Shown here piece by piece: positions 40,082 to 50,180 of a stretch of 64,000 nucleotides of DNA. This DNA is from Campylobacterales bacterium (GTDB taxonomy: Bacteria; Campylobacterota; Campylobacteria; Campylobacterales; Sulfurimonadaceae), in the NCBI GenBank assembly GCA_016938175.1, contig JAFGVE010000028.1, forward strand, positions 1 to 64,000, read 5' to 3'. The translations under genes were made by a program, and so were the position numbers. The notes beneath the pieces were generated by a model, which made no database searches, was not told the DNA's origin, and saw only the letters and a program-made list of their open reading frames with translations. Each line of letters opens with the position of its first letter. The stretch's first letter is position 1.

Positions 40082-40988
40082 CCCCTCTTGTAAAAACGAG
40101 GTTTTTTAAACTTCTCTCTTCATCTATACTTGCAAACTCTGGAAGGTTTGGAATTTTATCTATGTATTTAAATTCAGGTGCAAACTCTTGCATGAGCTCT
40201 ATGAGAAATTCACTTGTCAGGTCTGGAGAGTTTAAACAAGAGAGTAAAATAGCATCTGGAGCTGCAAGTTCTGTCAATTTTTTTATAATTTTTTGATAGT
40301 CTTTAGTCGCTTCAAAACTTCCACGTTGAAAAGTTGGTGGATCAATAATAATTAGATCATATGGACCTTTTCTTTTAAGACTAGAGAAAGATTTTAAAAT
40401 GTTATATGGTAAAAAACTTATTCCTCTTTGATCAATTTGATTGAGTGTATGGTTTGCTTTACCGGTTGAAAGGGCACCTTTACTCATATCGACGTTCACA
40501 ATTTCTGATGCACCTCCGAGTTTTGCAGCTAAAGAAAATGCACAAGTGTATGAGAAGAGGTTAAGAACTTTTTTATCTTTAGCATTGTTTTTAACAAAAC
40601 TTCTTCCATTTTTCATATCTGGAAAGTATCCGGAGTTTCTATTACTTAAGAGATTGAGTTTTATTTTCATACCGTTTTCAAGTACATAAAGATTTTCTTT
40701 TAGTTCTCCAATGAGCACTTCACTTGGTGAACCTTTTAAATAACGTCTTTGAACAACTAAAGTCTCATAATGGCTCGAATTTACAAATGAGCTCAGCATT
40801 TCAAGTACAGCTTTCTCATTCGTTTCTTCAAAATAGAGTGCTACACTTAAAAGAGTGTTGATAGAGTCGATGGTTATATGTTTAAAACCCTCATAAAGAC
40901 CGCCTCTACCATGAAAAAGTCTTATAAACTCTTCTGGTTTATTCTGTGATTTTTCTACAAGATGAGTTTGTAATTTTTGAATATCCAC
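40053..40988 (-). CDS. SAM-dependent methyltransferase, RlmI/RlmK-like (COG1092)
   Basis: GTG start at 40988 with AAGGAA upstream. The 311-residue product has a Rossmann methyltransferase domain: motif I VLNLFSYTCAFSLAAKLGGA, acidic VNVDMS in motif II and LIIIDPPTF (DPP motif IV). The QRRYLKG segment upstream matches the RlmI/RlmK(L) family of 23S rRNA methyltransferases. It lacks the N-terminal PUA domain of RlmI. Substrate is probably rRNA, but which base is not known. Divergent promoter-like elements lie between it and the GGDEF receptor gene. Confidence 0.85.
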   Translation of the reverse strand: MDIQKLQTHLVEKSQNKPEEFIRLFHGRGGLYEGFKHITIDSINTLLSVALYFEETNEKAVLEMLSSFVNSSHYETLVVQRRYLKGSPSEVLIGELKENLYVLENGMKIKLNLLSNRNSGYFPDMKNGRSFVKNNAKDKKVLNLFSYTCAFSLAAKLGGASEIVNVDMSKGALSTGKANHTLNQIDQRGISFLPYNILKSFSSLKRKGPYDLIIIDPPTFQRGSFEATKDYQKIIKKLTELAAPDAILLSCLNSPDLTSEFLIELMQEFAPEFKYIDKIPNLPEFASIDEERSLKNLVFTRGVISPLLESY

Positions 40989-41018
40989 TAAAAAAATTCC
41001 TTCTTAAATACTCTTAAC

Positions 41019-41024
41019 ATTATA
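41019..41024 (-). promoter_or_regulatory. -10 element of the methyltransferase gene
   Basis: TATAAT on the minus strand, about 31 bases before the GTG start at 40988. Confidence 0.4.
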
Positions 41025-41075
41025 TCTAACTCAACTGTGATACAATATAAGATATTAATTCGTGAAAGAGAGTGT

Positions 41076-43742
41076 ATGCATCTGAGATTTTTACATCTTT
41101 TTTTTCTTCTTTTTTGTGCTGTTGTCCTTGCTGATAGCAACATTCCGCAAAAAATATCTGTCCAACTCAACTGGAAACATCAATTTCAATTTGCTGGTTT
41201 TTACATAGCTAAAGAGAGAGGTCTGTACGCGCAAGCTGGCTTTGATGTGACACTCTTGGAGTTTCAACCAAAAGATGACATTGTCCAAAAAGTTCTTGAT
41301 GGAAAAGTAACTTATGGCGTGGGATATCCTGGTATTATTTACGATAAATTGCAACAAAAAAAGATTGTTCTTTTAGCAGCCTTATTGCAACGTTCTCCAC
41401 ATGTTCTTGTGAGTATGAAGTCCTCTGATATCCGCTCTGTTAAAGACTTTAAAAATAAAAAAATCATGATTTCAAAGCATGGTGCTGAGACTATAGCTTT
41501 TTTAACCATGCTTAAATCACAAGGTGTCAGTATGTCTGACATGCAGAGGATTGAGGCAAGCTTTAATATTGATGATTTGATTAATGGCAAGGTAGACCTT
41601 TTTGGAGCGTATCAGAGTAATGAACCATATGAACTGGAGTTAAAAGGACAAAAGTATGATATATGGGATCCAAAAGATTACGGTTTTACTTTTTATGAAG
41701 ATTTACTCTTTACATCACAAAAGGAATTAAATGAACATCCTGAAAGAGTTGAAGAGTTTTTACTCGCAACACTTGAGGGTTTTGAGTATGCGTATGCACA
41801 CCCTGAAGAGACAGCAGAACTTATTTTAAAAAAGTACAATACACAGCATAGAACGAAAGAGGCTTTGCTATTTGAAGCAAAAAAGTTAAAAGAGCTTGCC
41901 TATATGTCAGGTGTTGCGTTTGGCGATATAGATGCATCGAAAATACAAAGAATAGTTGATATATATAACATTTTAGGTTACGGAAAAGAGAAACTTAAAA
42001 TAGAAGAGTTAGTTTATAAACGTAAGCAGTATCTTGCACTTACCCGAGAAGAAAAAAGATATCTTTACAAGAAAAAAACTATTACTATGTGTGTGGACCC
42101 GTCATGGATGCCTTTTGAAAAGATTCAGGATGGAAAACATATAGGAATGAGTGCGGACTATTTTGCACTATTACAAAAAATGTTACCTGTTCCTTTTAAA
42201 TTGCTTCCTTCTAAGAACTGGGAAGAGTCAATCGTATTGGCTAAAGAGAGAAAGTGTGACATTATGTCTCTTGTTATGTCAACACCTGAGAGAGAAAAAT
42301 ATCTTAATTTTACAGACTCTTATTTGCAAATACCACTTGTTTTAGCGACTAAGACAGATGCTCCATTTGTTGCTGAAATATCATCCTTAGAAGGAAAAAG
42401 AGTAGGTATAGCTAAAGGGTATGCTTTTTTAGAATTGCTTCGTAATGAGTACCCAAATTTAGACATCATTGAAGTTGAAAGTCTCCAGGATGGATTAGGA
42501 AAGGTTACTAAGGGTGAGATATATGGCTATATAGGAACTTTGGCAACTATAGGATATGCATTTCAAAAAAACTTTACAGGTGAGCTTAAAATTGCCGGTA
42601 AGTTTGATGGTAGTTGGAATCTTGGAATAGGGGTAAGGAATGATAGCCCGATACTCTTTAATATTTTACAAAAAGCTGTACGTGCTGTAGATGAAAAACA
42701 AAAGACTAAGATTATTAATGACTGGTTAGCTATAAAATATGATAAAAGTGTGGATTACAGATCTGTAGGAATGGTTATAGGTATTTCTATGATTATTGTT
42801 ATGCTTATATCGATGTTTTACTTACGTGAAAGAAAACATAAAAAAGTGCTTCAAGTAAATAAGACTTTACTCGAATCTATAGTAGATAATATACCAGACC
42901 CAATGTTTTTTAAATCAAAGACTGGTATTTTAGAAAATGTTAATACTGCTTTCGCACAAACTATTTTACATATGAGTAAAGAACAGATAATAGGGAAAAA
43001 GCTAGAGGATTTTTCAGAGTTTTTACCAAAAGAGTTTATTGAACTTGAGATAGAGCATGATAAGCTTATTTTTAAAGGCGATGAAGCACAAGAGTATGAT
43101 ATTGAACTCAAGCTTATTGATGGGAATACAAAAGAGTTTAGAGTTAGTAAAAATATGCTCTCATTTAATAGTTCCGATTCATTAGGCTATATTGCGATTA
43201 TGCATGACATTACGGTGCAAAAGCTAAAAGAGAGAAAGCTAGAAGAACTTGCTTATTTAGACCCTCTTACAAAACTTCATAATAGACGTTACTTTTTTAC
43301 TATGGCAAAACAGCTGTTTTCAATTGCAAAACGTAATAATGAGAGTATGAGCGTACTTAGTTTAGATATTGACAATTTTAAGCGTATTAATGACACATAT
43401 GGACATGATGTAGGAGACAAGGTTCTTGTAGCTGTTGCAGACTTATTCAAGGGTTGTAGTCGTACAAGTGATTTAGTTGCACGTTTTGGCGGGGAAGAGT
43501 TTGTTGCACTAATGCCAAAAACGGATGTATATGGTATAGAGATAGTGGCTGAAAAAATCCGCATTGCTATTGAGAACTTTTATATAACTGAAAATAATGA
43601 GTTGATTCATTTTACTGTAAGTATTGGTGTAAGTGAAATTAAAATCACAGAAGAAGAGGACTTGAATCTTGCGCTTAAACGAGCTGACATTGCTCTTTAT
43701 AGAGCAAAATCTAAGGGAAAAAATAGAGTAGAAGTTTTTTAA
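41076..43742 (+). CDS. Fused NMT1 / SBP3 / PAS / GGDEF transmembrane receptor
   Basis: I place the start at ATG 41076 (MHLRFLHLFFLLFCAVVLA, a signal peptide) with GAAAGAGAG upstream; an upstream GTG at 41037 is less likely. The roughly 888-residue protein reads, in order: NMT1 domain (about 22-310, ISVQLNWKHQFQFAGFYIAK), a bacterial extracellular solute-binding family 3 domain (about 330-555, ITMCVDPSWMPFE), a membrane span (about 565-582), PAS (about 595-715) and GGDEF (about 725-888, ARFGGEEFVALMP intact). It should turn one or two periplasmic ligands into c-di-GMP. The first domain is related to the lipoprotein at 38021. Confidence 0.9.
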   Translation: MHLRFLHLFFLLFCAVVLADSNIPQKISVQLNWKHQFQFAGFYIAKERGLYAQAGFDVTLLEFQPKDDIVQKVLDGKVTYGVGYPGIIYDKLQQKKIVLLAALLQRSPHVLVSMKSSDIRSVKDFKNKKIMISKHGAETIAFLTMLKSQGVSMSDMQRIEASFNIDDLINGKVDLFGAYQSNEPYELELKGQKYDIWDPKDYGFTFYEDLLFTSQKELNEHPERVEEFLLATLEGFEYAYAHPEETAELILKKYNTQHRTKEALLFEAKKLKELAYMSGVAFGDIDASKIQRIVDIYNILGYGKEKLKIEELVYKRKQYLALTREEKRYLYKKKTITMCVDPSWMPFEKIQDGKHIGMSADYFALLQKMLPVPFKLLPSKNWEESIVLAKERKCDIMSLVMSTPEREKYLNFTDSYLQIPLVLATKTDAPFVAEISSLEGKRVGIAKGYAFLELLRNEYPNLDIIEVESLQDGLGKVTKGEIYGYIGTLATIGYAFQKNFTGELKIAGKFDGSWNLGIGVRNDSPILFNILQKAVRAVDEKQKTKIINDWLAIKYDKSVDYRSVGMVIGISMIIVMLISMFYLRERKHKKVLQVNKTLLESIVDNIPDPMFFKSKTGILENVNTAFAQTILHMSKEQIIGKKLEDFSEFLPKEFIELEIEHDKLIFKGDEAQEYDIELKLIDGNTKEFRVSKNMLSFNSSDSLGYIAIMHDITVQKLKERKLEELAYLDPLTKLHNRRYFFTMAKQLFSIAKRNNESMSVLSLDIDNFKRINDTYGHDVGDKVLVAVADLFKGCSRTSDLVARFGGEEFVALMPKTDVYGIEIVAEKIRIAIENFYITENNELIHFTVSIGVSEIKITEEEDLNLALKRADIALYRAKSKGKNRVEVF

Positions 43743-45139
43743 ATTTTTTCCCAAAAAGTTCCATTTGGTGTATCCATCAGTGATACTCCAAAGGCTAGGA
43801 TTTCGTCTCGAATTGCATCAGACTTTGTAAAATCTTTCTCTTTTTTTGCCTCATTACGCAGTTCAATAAGTTGAGCAATTTTCTCTTTTGTCTCTTCATC
43901 AACACCAATTTGGAAATATTCAAAAGGATTTTTTACACCAAATCCTAAAATGCTTTCTATAAACGTAAGGTTTGAAACACTCTCTTTTTTGAGTTGTTTA
44001 TGTTTCCCTACAGTATCAAGTGTTTCATTGGCTGTAGCTATCATATCATCTATGAGTGCAAGTGCAGAAGATACATTCATATCATCACTGAGAACTTCTA
44101 ATAGTTGAGCTTGAAAAGCTGTTTTCTCACTATTTACAGGTATATCAAAGAGTCTCTTTTTTAGTCTATAGATCTTATCTAAACGTTTTTTTGCAATAGT
44201 AAGGTCCTGTGTGTTGAAATTGAAATTACTTCTATAATGTGTACTGAGAAGATAAAAACGCAGTATTTCTCCATCATACTCTCTTAGAGCATCTTTGAGG
44301 AAAAAACTGTTCCCCAAAGATTTTGACATTTTTTCCCCATCAATATTTACAAAACCATTATGTACCCAATAGTTTGCAAGGGCATGGTTCGCACTACAGC
44401 GTGTTTGTGCCGCTTCATTTTCATGGTGTGGAAAGAGTAAATCTGCTCCTCCACCGTGAATATCTACTGCAAAGGGCAGATTTGGTTTTGCTAGATGCTT
44501 TTCAATCATTGCAGAACACTCTAAATGCCATCCAGGACGTCCTTGACCGTAAGGAGAAGTAAAGCTTGTTGTAGTGTCTTTAACAGATTTCCAAAGCGCA
44601 AAGTCAGCTTGGTTTTTCTTAAAGGATGAGGATGTAACACGCTCTTGCTTGTCATCATCATCTTGATGACGCTTTGATAGACTGAGATACTCAGAGTCAC
44701 TCGCCGTATCAAAATAGACATCGCCATCTTTTGTAGTATATGCATGTCCTTTTGCAATAAGTTTATTTATCATCTCAAACATAGCATCAAGAGACTCTGT
44801 TGCTTTTGGCTCAATATCTGGACGTTTTACACCTATAGCTTCCATCTCTTTATGAAACGCAGCAGTATAATAGTCCGTAATCTCTTTAATACTTTTATTT
44901 TGTTCAGCAGCTTTTTTAATTATTTTGTCATCTATATCTGTAATATTTCGTGCATATGTTACTTCATAGCCATTTGCTCTGAGTACACGAGAAAGCAAAT
45001 CAAAAACAAGTGCGGATTTAGCGTGTCCTAAATGTGCATCATCATAGACTGTTGGACCACAAACATAAAGGGAAACTTTATTCTCCTCTATAGGTATAAA
45101 TTCACGTTTTGTTTTTTGTACAGAGTCATATAAAAGCAC
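43739..45139 (-). CDS. cysS: Cysteinyl-tRNA synthetase
   Basis: A 466-residue class I synthetase. HLGH of the HIGH motif is in VYDDAHLGHAKSALVF, zinc-site residues lie in CGPTVYD and HLECSAMIEKHL, and the KMSKS loop is intact (GEKMSKSLGNS). Length is normal. It converges with the GGDEF receptor gene, overlapping it by 4 bases, and its start overlaps the end of murJ by 14 bases, so murJ and cysS are coupled, an order also recalled from C. jejuni. Confidence 0.97.
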   Translation of the reverse strand: MLLYDSVQKTKREFIPIEENKVSLYVCGPTVYDDAHLGHAKSALVFDLLSRVLRANGYEVTYARNITDIDDKIIKKAAEQNKSIKEITDYYTAAFHKEMEAIGVKRPDIEPKATESLDAMFEMINKLIAKGHAYTTKDGDVYFDTASDSEYLSLSKRHQDDDDKQERVTSSSFKKNQADFALWKSVKDTTTSFTSPYGQGRPGWHLECSAMIEKHLAKPNLPFAVDIHGGGADLLFPHHENEAAQTRCSANHALANYWVHNGFVNIDGEKMSKSLGNSFFLKDALREYDGEILRFYLLSTHYRSNFNFNTQDLTIAKKRLDKIYRLKKRLFDIPVNSEKTAFQAQLLEVLSDDMNVSSALALIDDMIATANETLDTVGKHKQLKKESVSNLTFIESILGFGVKNPFEYFQIGVDEETKEKIAQLIELRNEAKKEKDFTKSDAIRDEILAFGVSLMDTPNGTFWEKI

Positions 45140-46532
45140 GTATAAATTCCTTGAAATAGAGTAAAATCAGTGTCATTATTGATGCACCGACTAGTAGATA
45201 GATGGCATTTTTTGAACGAATAATAGCAAAAAACTCACTCAGACCAAATACTCTTAGTGTTAGAAGAAGACTTATAAAGCCGCCAGTAGTACTTGCAAGG
45301 GCTAAACCTGCTGCTCCTAGAGGAGTTATCAGTGAAAGTGCAAAAACTGTATATGTAAGAAGAGAAAATGTTGCAATTTTAGCGGCCTGCATCTGCATCT
45401 CTTTTGCATAGAGCCATAAAATAAAAAGTTTTTGAATTCCAAATGGGAGTAGTCCAAGTATATACATTTGTAGTACAAACATTGTGTTTTGTGTATCTGT
45501 CGCTCCAAATGCACCACGTTGGAAAAGTAACCAGATAATCTCTTCTGAAAGTATAACGCCTCCAATAGTGCTTGCAGTAAGTAAAAATGTTAAAAACCAG
45601 AAGGCTTTTTTCATATATTCCTTCGCTTCATTTTCATCTTTATTACGAATATAGCGTGCAACTTTTGGAAAAATTGCAATAGATGTTGCTATGGCAAAAA
45701 GTGCTAGTGGAAGTTGAAAAATTCTGTTTGCATAGTAAAGGTAAGAGATACTTCCAGAAACTAAAAATGAGGCTAAAAAAGTGTCTAAAAAAGCTGAAAC
45801 CTGTGCAGTAGAATTTCCCCATATTGCAGGAAAAAAGTTGTTTTTAAATTTTTTAGTTTCAGTTTTAATTTTTTGTTTTTTAATTTTGTGATATTTAAAA
45901 CCACCATATAAAAATTTAAAAAGACCGAGCCTCTGTAGTGCTACTAAGTGTGCTCCTAACTGTAAAACTCCTCCTATAACGACTCCAAAACTTAAATAAT
46001 AAACAATTTCACTCTCTGCCTTACTTTGAGAAAGAAGTAGGGCAACAATCAGTGAGAGATTGAGTAGTGCTGTACTAAAAGCGGTTGTTGCAAAATGGTG
46101 TCTGTATTGTAGGATTCCACTTAAAAAAGTCATGGCAAAAATAAGAGGAAGATACCAAAAATTGATCGCTACATAAGGAGCAGCAACTGAGAGGGTATCG
46201 TCACTAAAACCAACTGCTATGGCTTTTGTAAATAGCTCTGGTACAAGATTTACAAGAAGTGTAATGAATAAAATAATAGATAAAAAAACTAAAAAGATAT
46301 GGGCTGAAAAAACTGCCTTGTGAACACTCTTTGCAAAAGCGGGAATAAAGACTTGAGTAAAAGCACCTTCAGCAAAAATTCTACGAAAAAGATTGGGTAG
46401 TTTAAAGGCAATAAAAAAGATGTCACTATATATATTAGCACCGAGTGCAGATGCTGTAAGAAGGTCTCGTATAAAGCCTAAAATCCTGGAGATTAAAATT
46501 CCAAAACTGTTAGTAAATATGGCTTTAAACAT
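45126..46532 (-). CDS. murJ: Lipid II flippase MurJ
   Basis: A 468-residue polytopic protein of the MOP superfamily with about 13-14 spans. The opening NSFGILISRILGFIRDLLTA and FFIAFKLPNLFRRIFAEGAF are the MurJ/MviN signature with the conserved arginines, and EGAFTQVFIPAF follows. It moves lipid-linked peptidoglycan precursors across the inner membrane. It leads a minus-strand pair with cysS and diverges from the FapA-like gene, facing a cell-wall block (ddl, murF) on the other strand. Confidence 0.96.
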   Translation of the reverse strand: MFKAIFTNSFGILISRILGFIRDLLTASALGANIYSDIFFIAFKLPNLFRRIFAEGAFTQVFIPAFAKSVHKAVFSAHIFLVFLSIILFITLLVNLVPELFTKAIAVGFSDDTLSVAAPYVAINFWYLPLIFAMTFLSGILQYRHHFATTAFSTALLNLSLIVALLLSQSKAESEIVYYLSFGVVIGGVLQLGAHLVALQRLGLFKFLYGGFKYHKIKKQKIKTETKKFKNNFFPAIWGNSTAQVSAFLDTFLASFLVSGSISYLYYANRIFQLPLALFAIATSIAIFPKVARYIRNKDENEAKEYMKKAFWFLTFLLTASTIGGVILSEEIIWLLFQRGAFGATDTQNTMFVLQMYILGLLPFGIQKLFILWLYAKEMQMQAAKIATFSLLTYTVFALSLITPLGAAGLALASTTGGFISLLLTLRVFGLSEFFAIIRSKNAIYLLVGASIMTLILLYFKEFIRAFI

Positions 46533-46633
46533 TAGACTTCTTTATATGTAATTTTCAGTTTTACAAGATTTTAACAAATCTTTGGTTAAAATCAAGCTCA
46601 TAAAGATTTTTATTGAGATTTAGCAGGTAGAGT

Positions 46634-48535
46634 ATGGGATTATTTGGATCAAAGACGAAAAGCGTATCATCTAAAACTGTAAGACCTACAGTAGTAAGAA
46701 CGCAAAATGTGGCAAAAGAGCTCTTTAGCATTGCCAAGTCTTATGATATCCAGCCTGAAACCTTAGATTTTAATATTTTAGACGTTCAGTCATATACTAG
46801 AGATGTTGAAAGAGACAGTGAGTGGGCTCTTGTCTCAAATGAAGATCTCTATGAACTCGATGATGAAAAACAACTTTTAAACCCCAACTTCCAAATTAAG
46901 CAGACCTATGAGGTAGAAGTTTTTTCTAAAAATATAGAGCATCAAATGCTCTGTAAAGATATGCGTATAGCTGTAGGTGCAAACGCGTCTAAATGTAAAG
47001 TTTACCTAAGTATAGCCGAAGGTTCTTCGGTTAATTATAATCCGGGTCTTGAAGAAGGGTTACTCACAGAAATTAAAAAACGTAAAATTCGTGCAGGTAT
47101 TCTTATTAATATTTTTGATGAAATGGTTGCAAGTGTTGCATCGAGAATAGTGGCAAGAATACAAGTTTCAGAGAGTTTGGTATTTGATAAAAATGAAACT
47201 CTTTTAATCGCTGAAGCTTATGAGCCTACGGCGACAACAAATGATGCTCTTATATTTCATTATCAAAACGATGAAAGTGTAAGTGAAAATCAAAAAGTAG
47301 ACTACTCATCAAGGGATTTTATACAGAGTGTTAAAGAGGGTGAGCTGCTTATTGAGTATATCAAACCAAAAAATGGTAAGCCGGGGCGTAACTGTCGTGG
47401 TGAATATATGCAACCTGAAGAACCAATCGTGCAAAATGAAGTTACATTCAACGTCGATGATACGATTCGCGTTGAAGATACACCTGATTCTATACGCTAT
47501 ATAGCTGCTCTTAATGGTTATATAGCACTAGAAGAGAACACATATACCATTAAAAAAGATGTTGGTGTTGGAGAAATAAGTTTTAAAACAACAGGTTCAA
47601 TATCTAGTGGTGTTGATTCAGATGTAACTATAAGTGTTTCGGAAACTGATGCGGTTAAGGATGCTGTAGGTACTGGAATGCATGTAGAGGTAACGGAAAT
47701 TGACATAGATGGAAATGTTGGTTCTAATGCGTTTGTAAAAGCGAAAAAGGCAACAATTGGTGGACAAACGCATGCAAGTGCCTACGTAGAAGCTGAAAAA
47801 GTAGATATAAATGTACATAAAGGAAAAGCAGTAGGGCGAAATGTACACGTCACGCGTCTTGAACATGGACACATTGAAGCACAAGAGGCTGAAGTGACAC
47901 AGGCTGTTGGCGGTACTATAAGAGCACAAGAGGCAGTTATAGAACTCTGTGCATCTCACGTTAAAGTAACAGCAACAAGGCGAATAGAGATTAAAAAACT
48001 TCAAGGGAGTGAAAATATTTTCACCATTGACCCTCTTTTAAATGAAAAAATTCAGAGTGGACTTGAAGAGAATCAAGAAGAAATTGAGAAGTTAGAAAAA
48101 GAGATTAAAGAACTTCGAGAGAATATTGCTAAATATACTGCTTTAGTTAAAAGTGGAATGCCCGCTTTTTTAGACATTAAAAAACGTCTTATCCATTACA
48201 AAAAAAATGGTGTGAAAATGCCAGAAAGTTTTGTAAAAAAATATAAAGAGTTTCAAGCTATGCAAGAGGAACTTAAAGGTTTCACACAAACACTTGATAA
48301 AAAGCAGGATTTACTTACTTTACAAACGACAAGAACAGCTTCATTTCAAGATAATATTTTTGACGCACGAATTATTAACCATGATAGATGGATAGGATAC
48401 AATGAAATTAAATTTAAACTTGTTGATCCTCCGATAGAGTTGGTATATAAACCAAAAGAGGGTAGTAAAGAGAAGATTTTTGGTCTTGTCGATTTAGGTG
48501 ATGGACAGTATGAAATTCAGTCTATGGACGAATAA
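46634..48535 (+). CDS. FapA/DUF342-family protein
   Basis: A 633-residue cytoplasmic protein of the flagellar assembly protein A (DUF342) family. The N-terminal FapA domain includes GELLIEYIKPKNGKPGRNCR, followed by a central parallel beta-helix with regular repeats (about 320-460, such as VDINVHKGKAVGRNVHVTR and EAEVTQAVGGTIRAQEAVI) and a C-terminal coiled coil (about 475-575). In Vibrio, FapA affects polar flagellar assembly. Here it precedes ruvA by 21 bases, as I recall for C. jejuni Cj0800c. Confidence 0.85.
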   Translation: MGLFGSKTKSVSSKTVRPTVVRTQNVAKELFSIAKSYDIQPETLDFNILDVQSYTRDVERDSEWALVSNEDLYELDDEKQLLNPNFQIKQTYEVEVFSKNIEHQMLCKDMRIAVGANASKCKVYLSIAEGSSVNYNPGLEEGLLTEIKKRKIRAGILINIFDEMVASVASRIVARIQVSESLVFDKNETLLIAEAYEPTATTNDALIFHYQNDESVSENQKVDYSSRDFIQSVKEGELLIEYIKPKNGKPGRNCRGEYMQPEEPIVQNEVTFNVDDTIRVEDTPDSIRYIAALNGYIALEENTYTIKKDVGVGEISFKTTGSISSGVDSDVTISVSETDAVKDAVGTGMHVEVTEIDIDGNVGSNAFVKAKKATIGGQTHASAYVEAEKVDINVHKGKAVGRNVHVTRLEHGHIEAQEAEVTQAVGGTIRAQEAVIELCASHVKVTATRRIEIKKLQGSENIFTIDPLLNEKIQSGLEENQEEIEKLEKEIKELRENIAKYTALVKSGMPAFLDIKKRLIHYKKNGVKMPESFVKKYKEFQAMQEELKGFTQTLDKKQDLLTLQTTRTASFQDNIFDARIINHDRWIGYNEIKFKLVDPPIELVYKPKEGSKEKIFGLVDLGDGQYEIQSMDE

Positions 48536-48556
48536 GAAAGGAAGTACAGTAGATAA

Positions 48557-49129
48557 ATGATAGTTGGTTTAAAAGGTAATATTGTTCATAAGGAACCGAG
48601 TCTAGTACACATTGACGTACGCGATATTATATATGAGGTTTTTATCTCTTTACAAACATTTTCAGCAATTGGAAAAGAGGGTGTTTCACTCTTTATATCG
48701 CAAATTATCCGTGAAGATGCTTCTTTACTTTTTGGTTTTTTACAGATGAGTGAAAAAAGGCTTTTTGAGCGTCTTATAAAAATTAACGGTGTAGGTCCAA
48801 AAGTTGCAATGGCTATTTGTTCTACATACACTCCAGAGCAATTTGCAACCGTTATAAACAATAAAGACGTTAATGGTGTAAAAAAAGTTCCAGGAATTGG
48901 ACCAAAGAGTGCTGGAAGAATCCTTGTTGAGCTCAATGGCTTTTCAGAGGAGCTTCTTGGAGATACAAGTTCTGAAGGCTCTCATTCTTTAGCATACAGT
49001 GAAGCGTCACAAGCTTTAGAAGCCTTAGGATTTAAAAAAGAGAGCATAAGTAAAGCGCTAAGTGCATGTGAAGGTGATGATACTGCATCCCTTGTTAAAG
49101 GCGCACTCAAATTATTACAGAAACTTTAA
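48557..49129 (+). CDS. ruvA: Holliday junction DNA helicase subunit RuvA
   Basis: A 190-residue protein with the three RuvA domains: an N-terminal OB fold (MIVGLKGNIVHKEPSLVHID), two helix-hairpin-helix motifs (LIKINGVGPKVAMAI and VKKVPGIGPKSAGRILVEL) and a C-terminal UBA-like helix bundle (SQALEALGFKKESISKALS). RuvA binds Holliday junctions and loads the RuvB motor. ruvB is not in the window. It is followed by ddl after 13 bases. Confidence 0.96.
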   Translation: MIVGLKGNIVHKEPSLVHIDVRDIIYEVFISLQTFSAIGKEGVSLFISQIIREDASLLFGFLQMSEKRLFERLIKINGVGPKVAMAICSTYTPEQFATVINNKDVNGVKKVPGIGPKSAGRILVELNGFSEELLGDTSSEGSHSLAYSEASQALEALGFKKESISKALSACEGDDTASLVKGALKLLQKL

Positions 49130-49142
49130 AAGGAAATATATA

Positions 49143-50180
49143 TTGAAATTAACTATTTTATTTGGTGGGGCTAGTTTTGAACATGAAATTAGCATAGTAA
49201 GTGCAATAACACTTAAAGAAAAACTACATGATTTTGATCTTAGTTTTGTATTTTGTGATAGTGAACATATTTTTTACTCAATTGATAAAAAAAAGATGAA
49301 AGCGAATACATTTTCAAAAGGTGAGTATAAAAAAATGCCACAACTGCACTTGGCACAAGGTGGCTTTACACAAAAAAGTATGTTTAGCTCTATGCATCAT
49401 ACAGGAACTGTACTGAACCTTATTCACGGTGCAGATGGAGAAGATGGTACTATCGCTTCACTGTTAGATTTTTTCTCTATCAAATATATTGGTCCACGTA
49501 TTGATGCTTCTGTTTTCTCTTTTGATAAACGTTATACAAAATATCTTGCAAATGCAGTTGGCGTCAAGAGTGTAAAATATGAAGTACTTTATGCAGACAG
49601 ACACACAGATATTAAAATGCCTTTTCCAATAATCGTAAAACCTTCACGTTTGGGAAGTTCTATAGGTGTGAGTATTGTCAAGGAAGAGAGCGAGCTTGAT
49701 TACGCTTTAGATACTGCATTTGAATTTGACAAGAGCGTTATTGTAGAACCTTTTTTAGAGGGTGTAAAGGAGTACAATCTAGCGGGTTATAAAGCAAACG
49801 GAGAGATGTTTTACTCTATAGTTGAAGAGCCTCAAAAAGAGGAGTTTTTAAACTTTGAAAAAAAATATATGGATTTTTCACGTTCAGAACAGGTTTTAAA
49901 AGCAGATATTTCTGAAGAGCTGATAGCAAAATTGCAAGCAAGTTTTGAAAAAATTTATGATGGACTTTTTGAAGGTGCCCTTATCCGTTGTGATTTTTTC
50001 GTAGTTGATGGCGATGTGTTATTAAATGAGATAAATCCTATTCCAGGTTCTATGGCGAATTATCTTTTTGAAGATTTTAAACAGGCTATTGAAGATCTTT
50101 CAGAGTCTTTACCTCACTCAAAAAGAGTGAAGTCTACTTATGAGTATATTCATTCTATTTCAGCAGCTAAAGGGAAGTAA
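49143..50180 (+). CDS. ddl: D-alanine-D-alanine ligase
   Basis: The start is TTG at 49143 (MKLTILFGGASFEHEISIVS) with AAGGAAA at 49130-49136; an upstream in-frame ATG would extend into ruvA and is unlikely. The 345-residue ATP-grasp enzyme shows HGADGEDGTIASLLDF, FPIIVKPSRLGSSIGVSIV, EGVKEYNLAG and the metal-binding end LLNEINPIPGSM. It makes the D-Ala-D-Ala dipeptide used by MurF, encoded two genes downstream. Confidence 0.95.
   Translation: MKLTILFGGASFEHEISIVSAITLKEKLHDFDLSFVFCDSEHIFYSIDKKKMKANTFSKGEYKKMPQLHLAQGGFTQKSMFSSMHHTGTVLNLIHGADGEDGTIASLLDFFSIKYIGPRIDASVFSFDKRYTKYLANAVGVKSVKYEVLYADRHTDIKMPFPIIVKPSRLGSSIGVSIVKEESELDYALDTAFEFDKSVIVEPFLEGVKEYNLAGYKANGEMFYSIVEEPQKEEFLNFEKKYMDFSRSEQVLKADISEELIAKLQASFEKIYDGLFEGALIRCDFFVVDGDVLLNEINPIPGSMANYLFEDFKQAIEDLSESLPHSKRVKSTYEYIHSISAAKGK

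Noticed and set aside
40083-40106. Terminator-like hairpin after the DUF4136 lipoprotein gene
   Set aside because: The CCTC/GAGG stem is only 4 bp with a large loop; the following T run is suggestive but the region lies inside the convergent methyltransferase gene.
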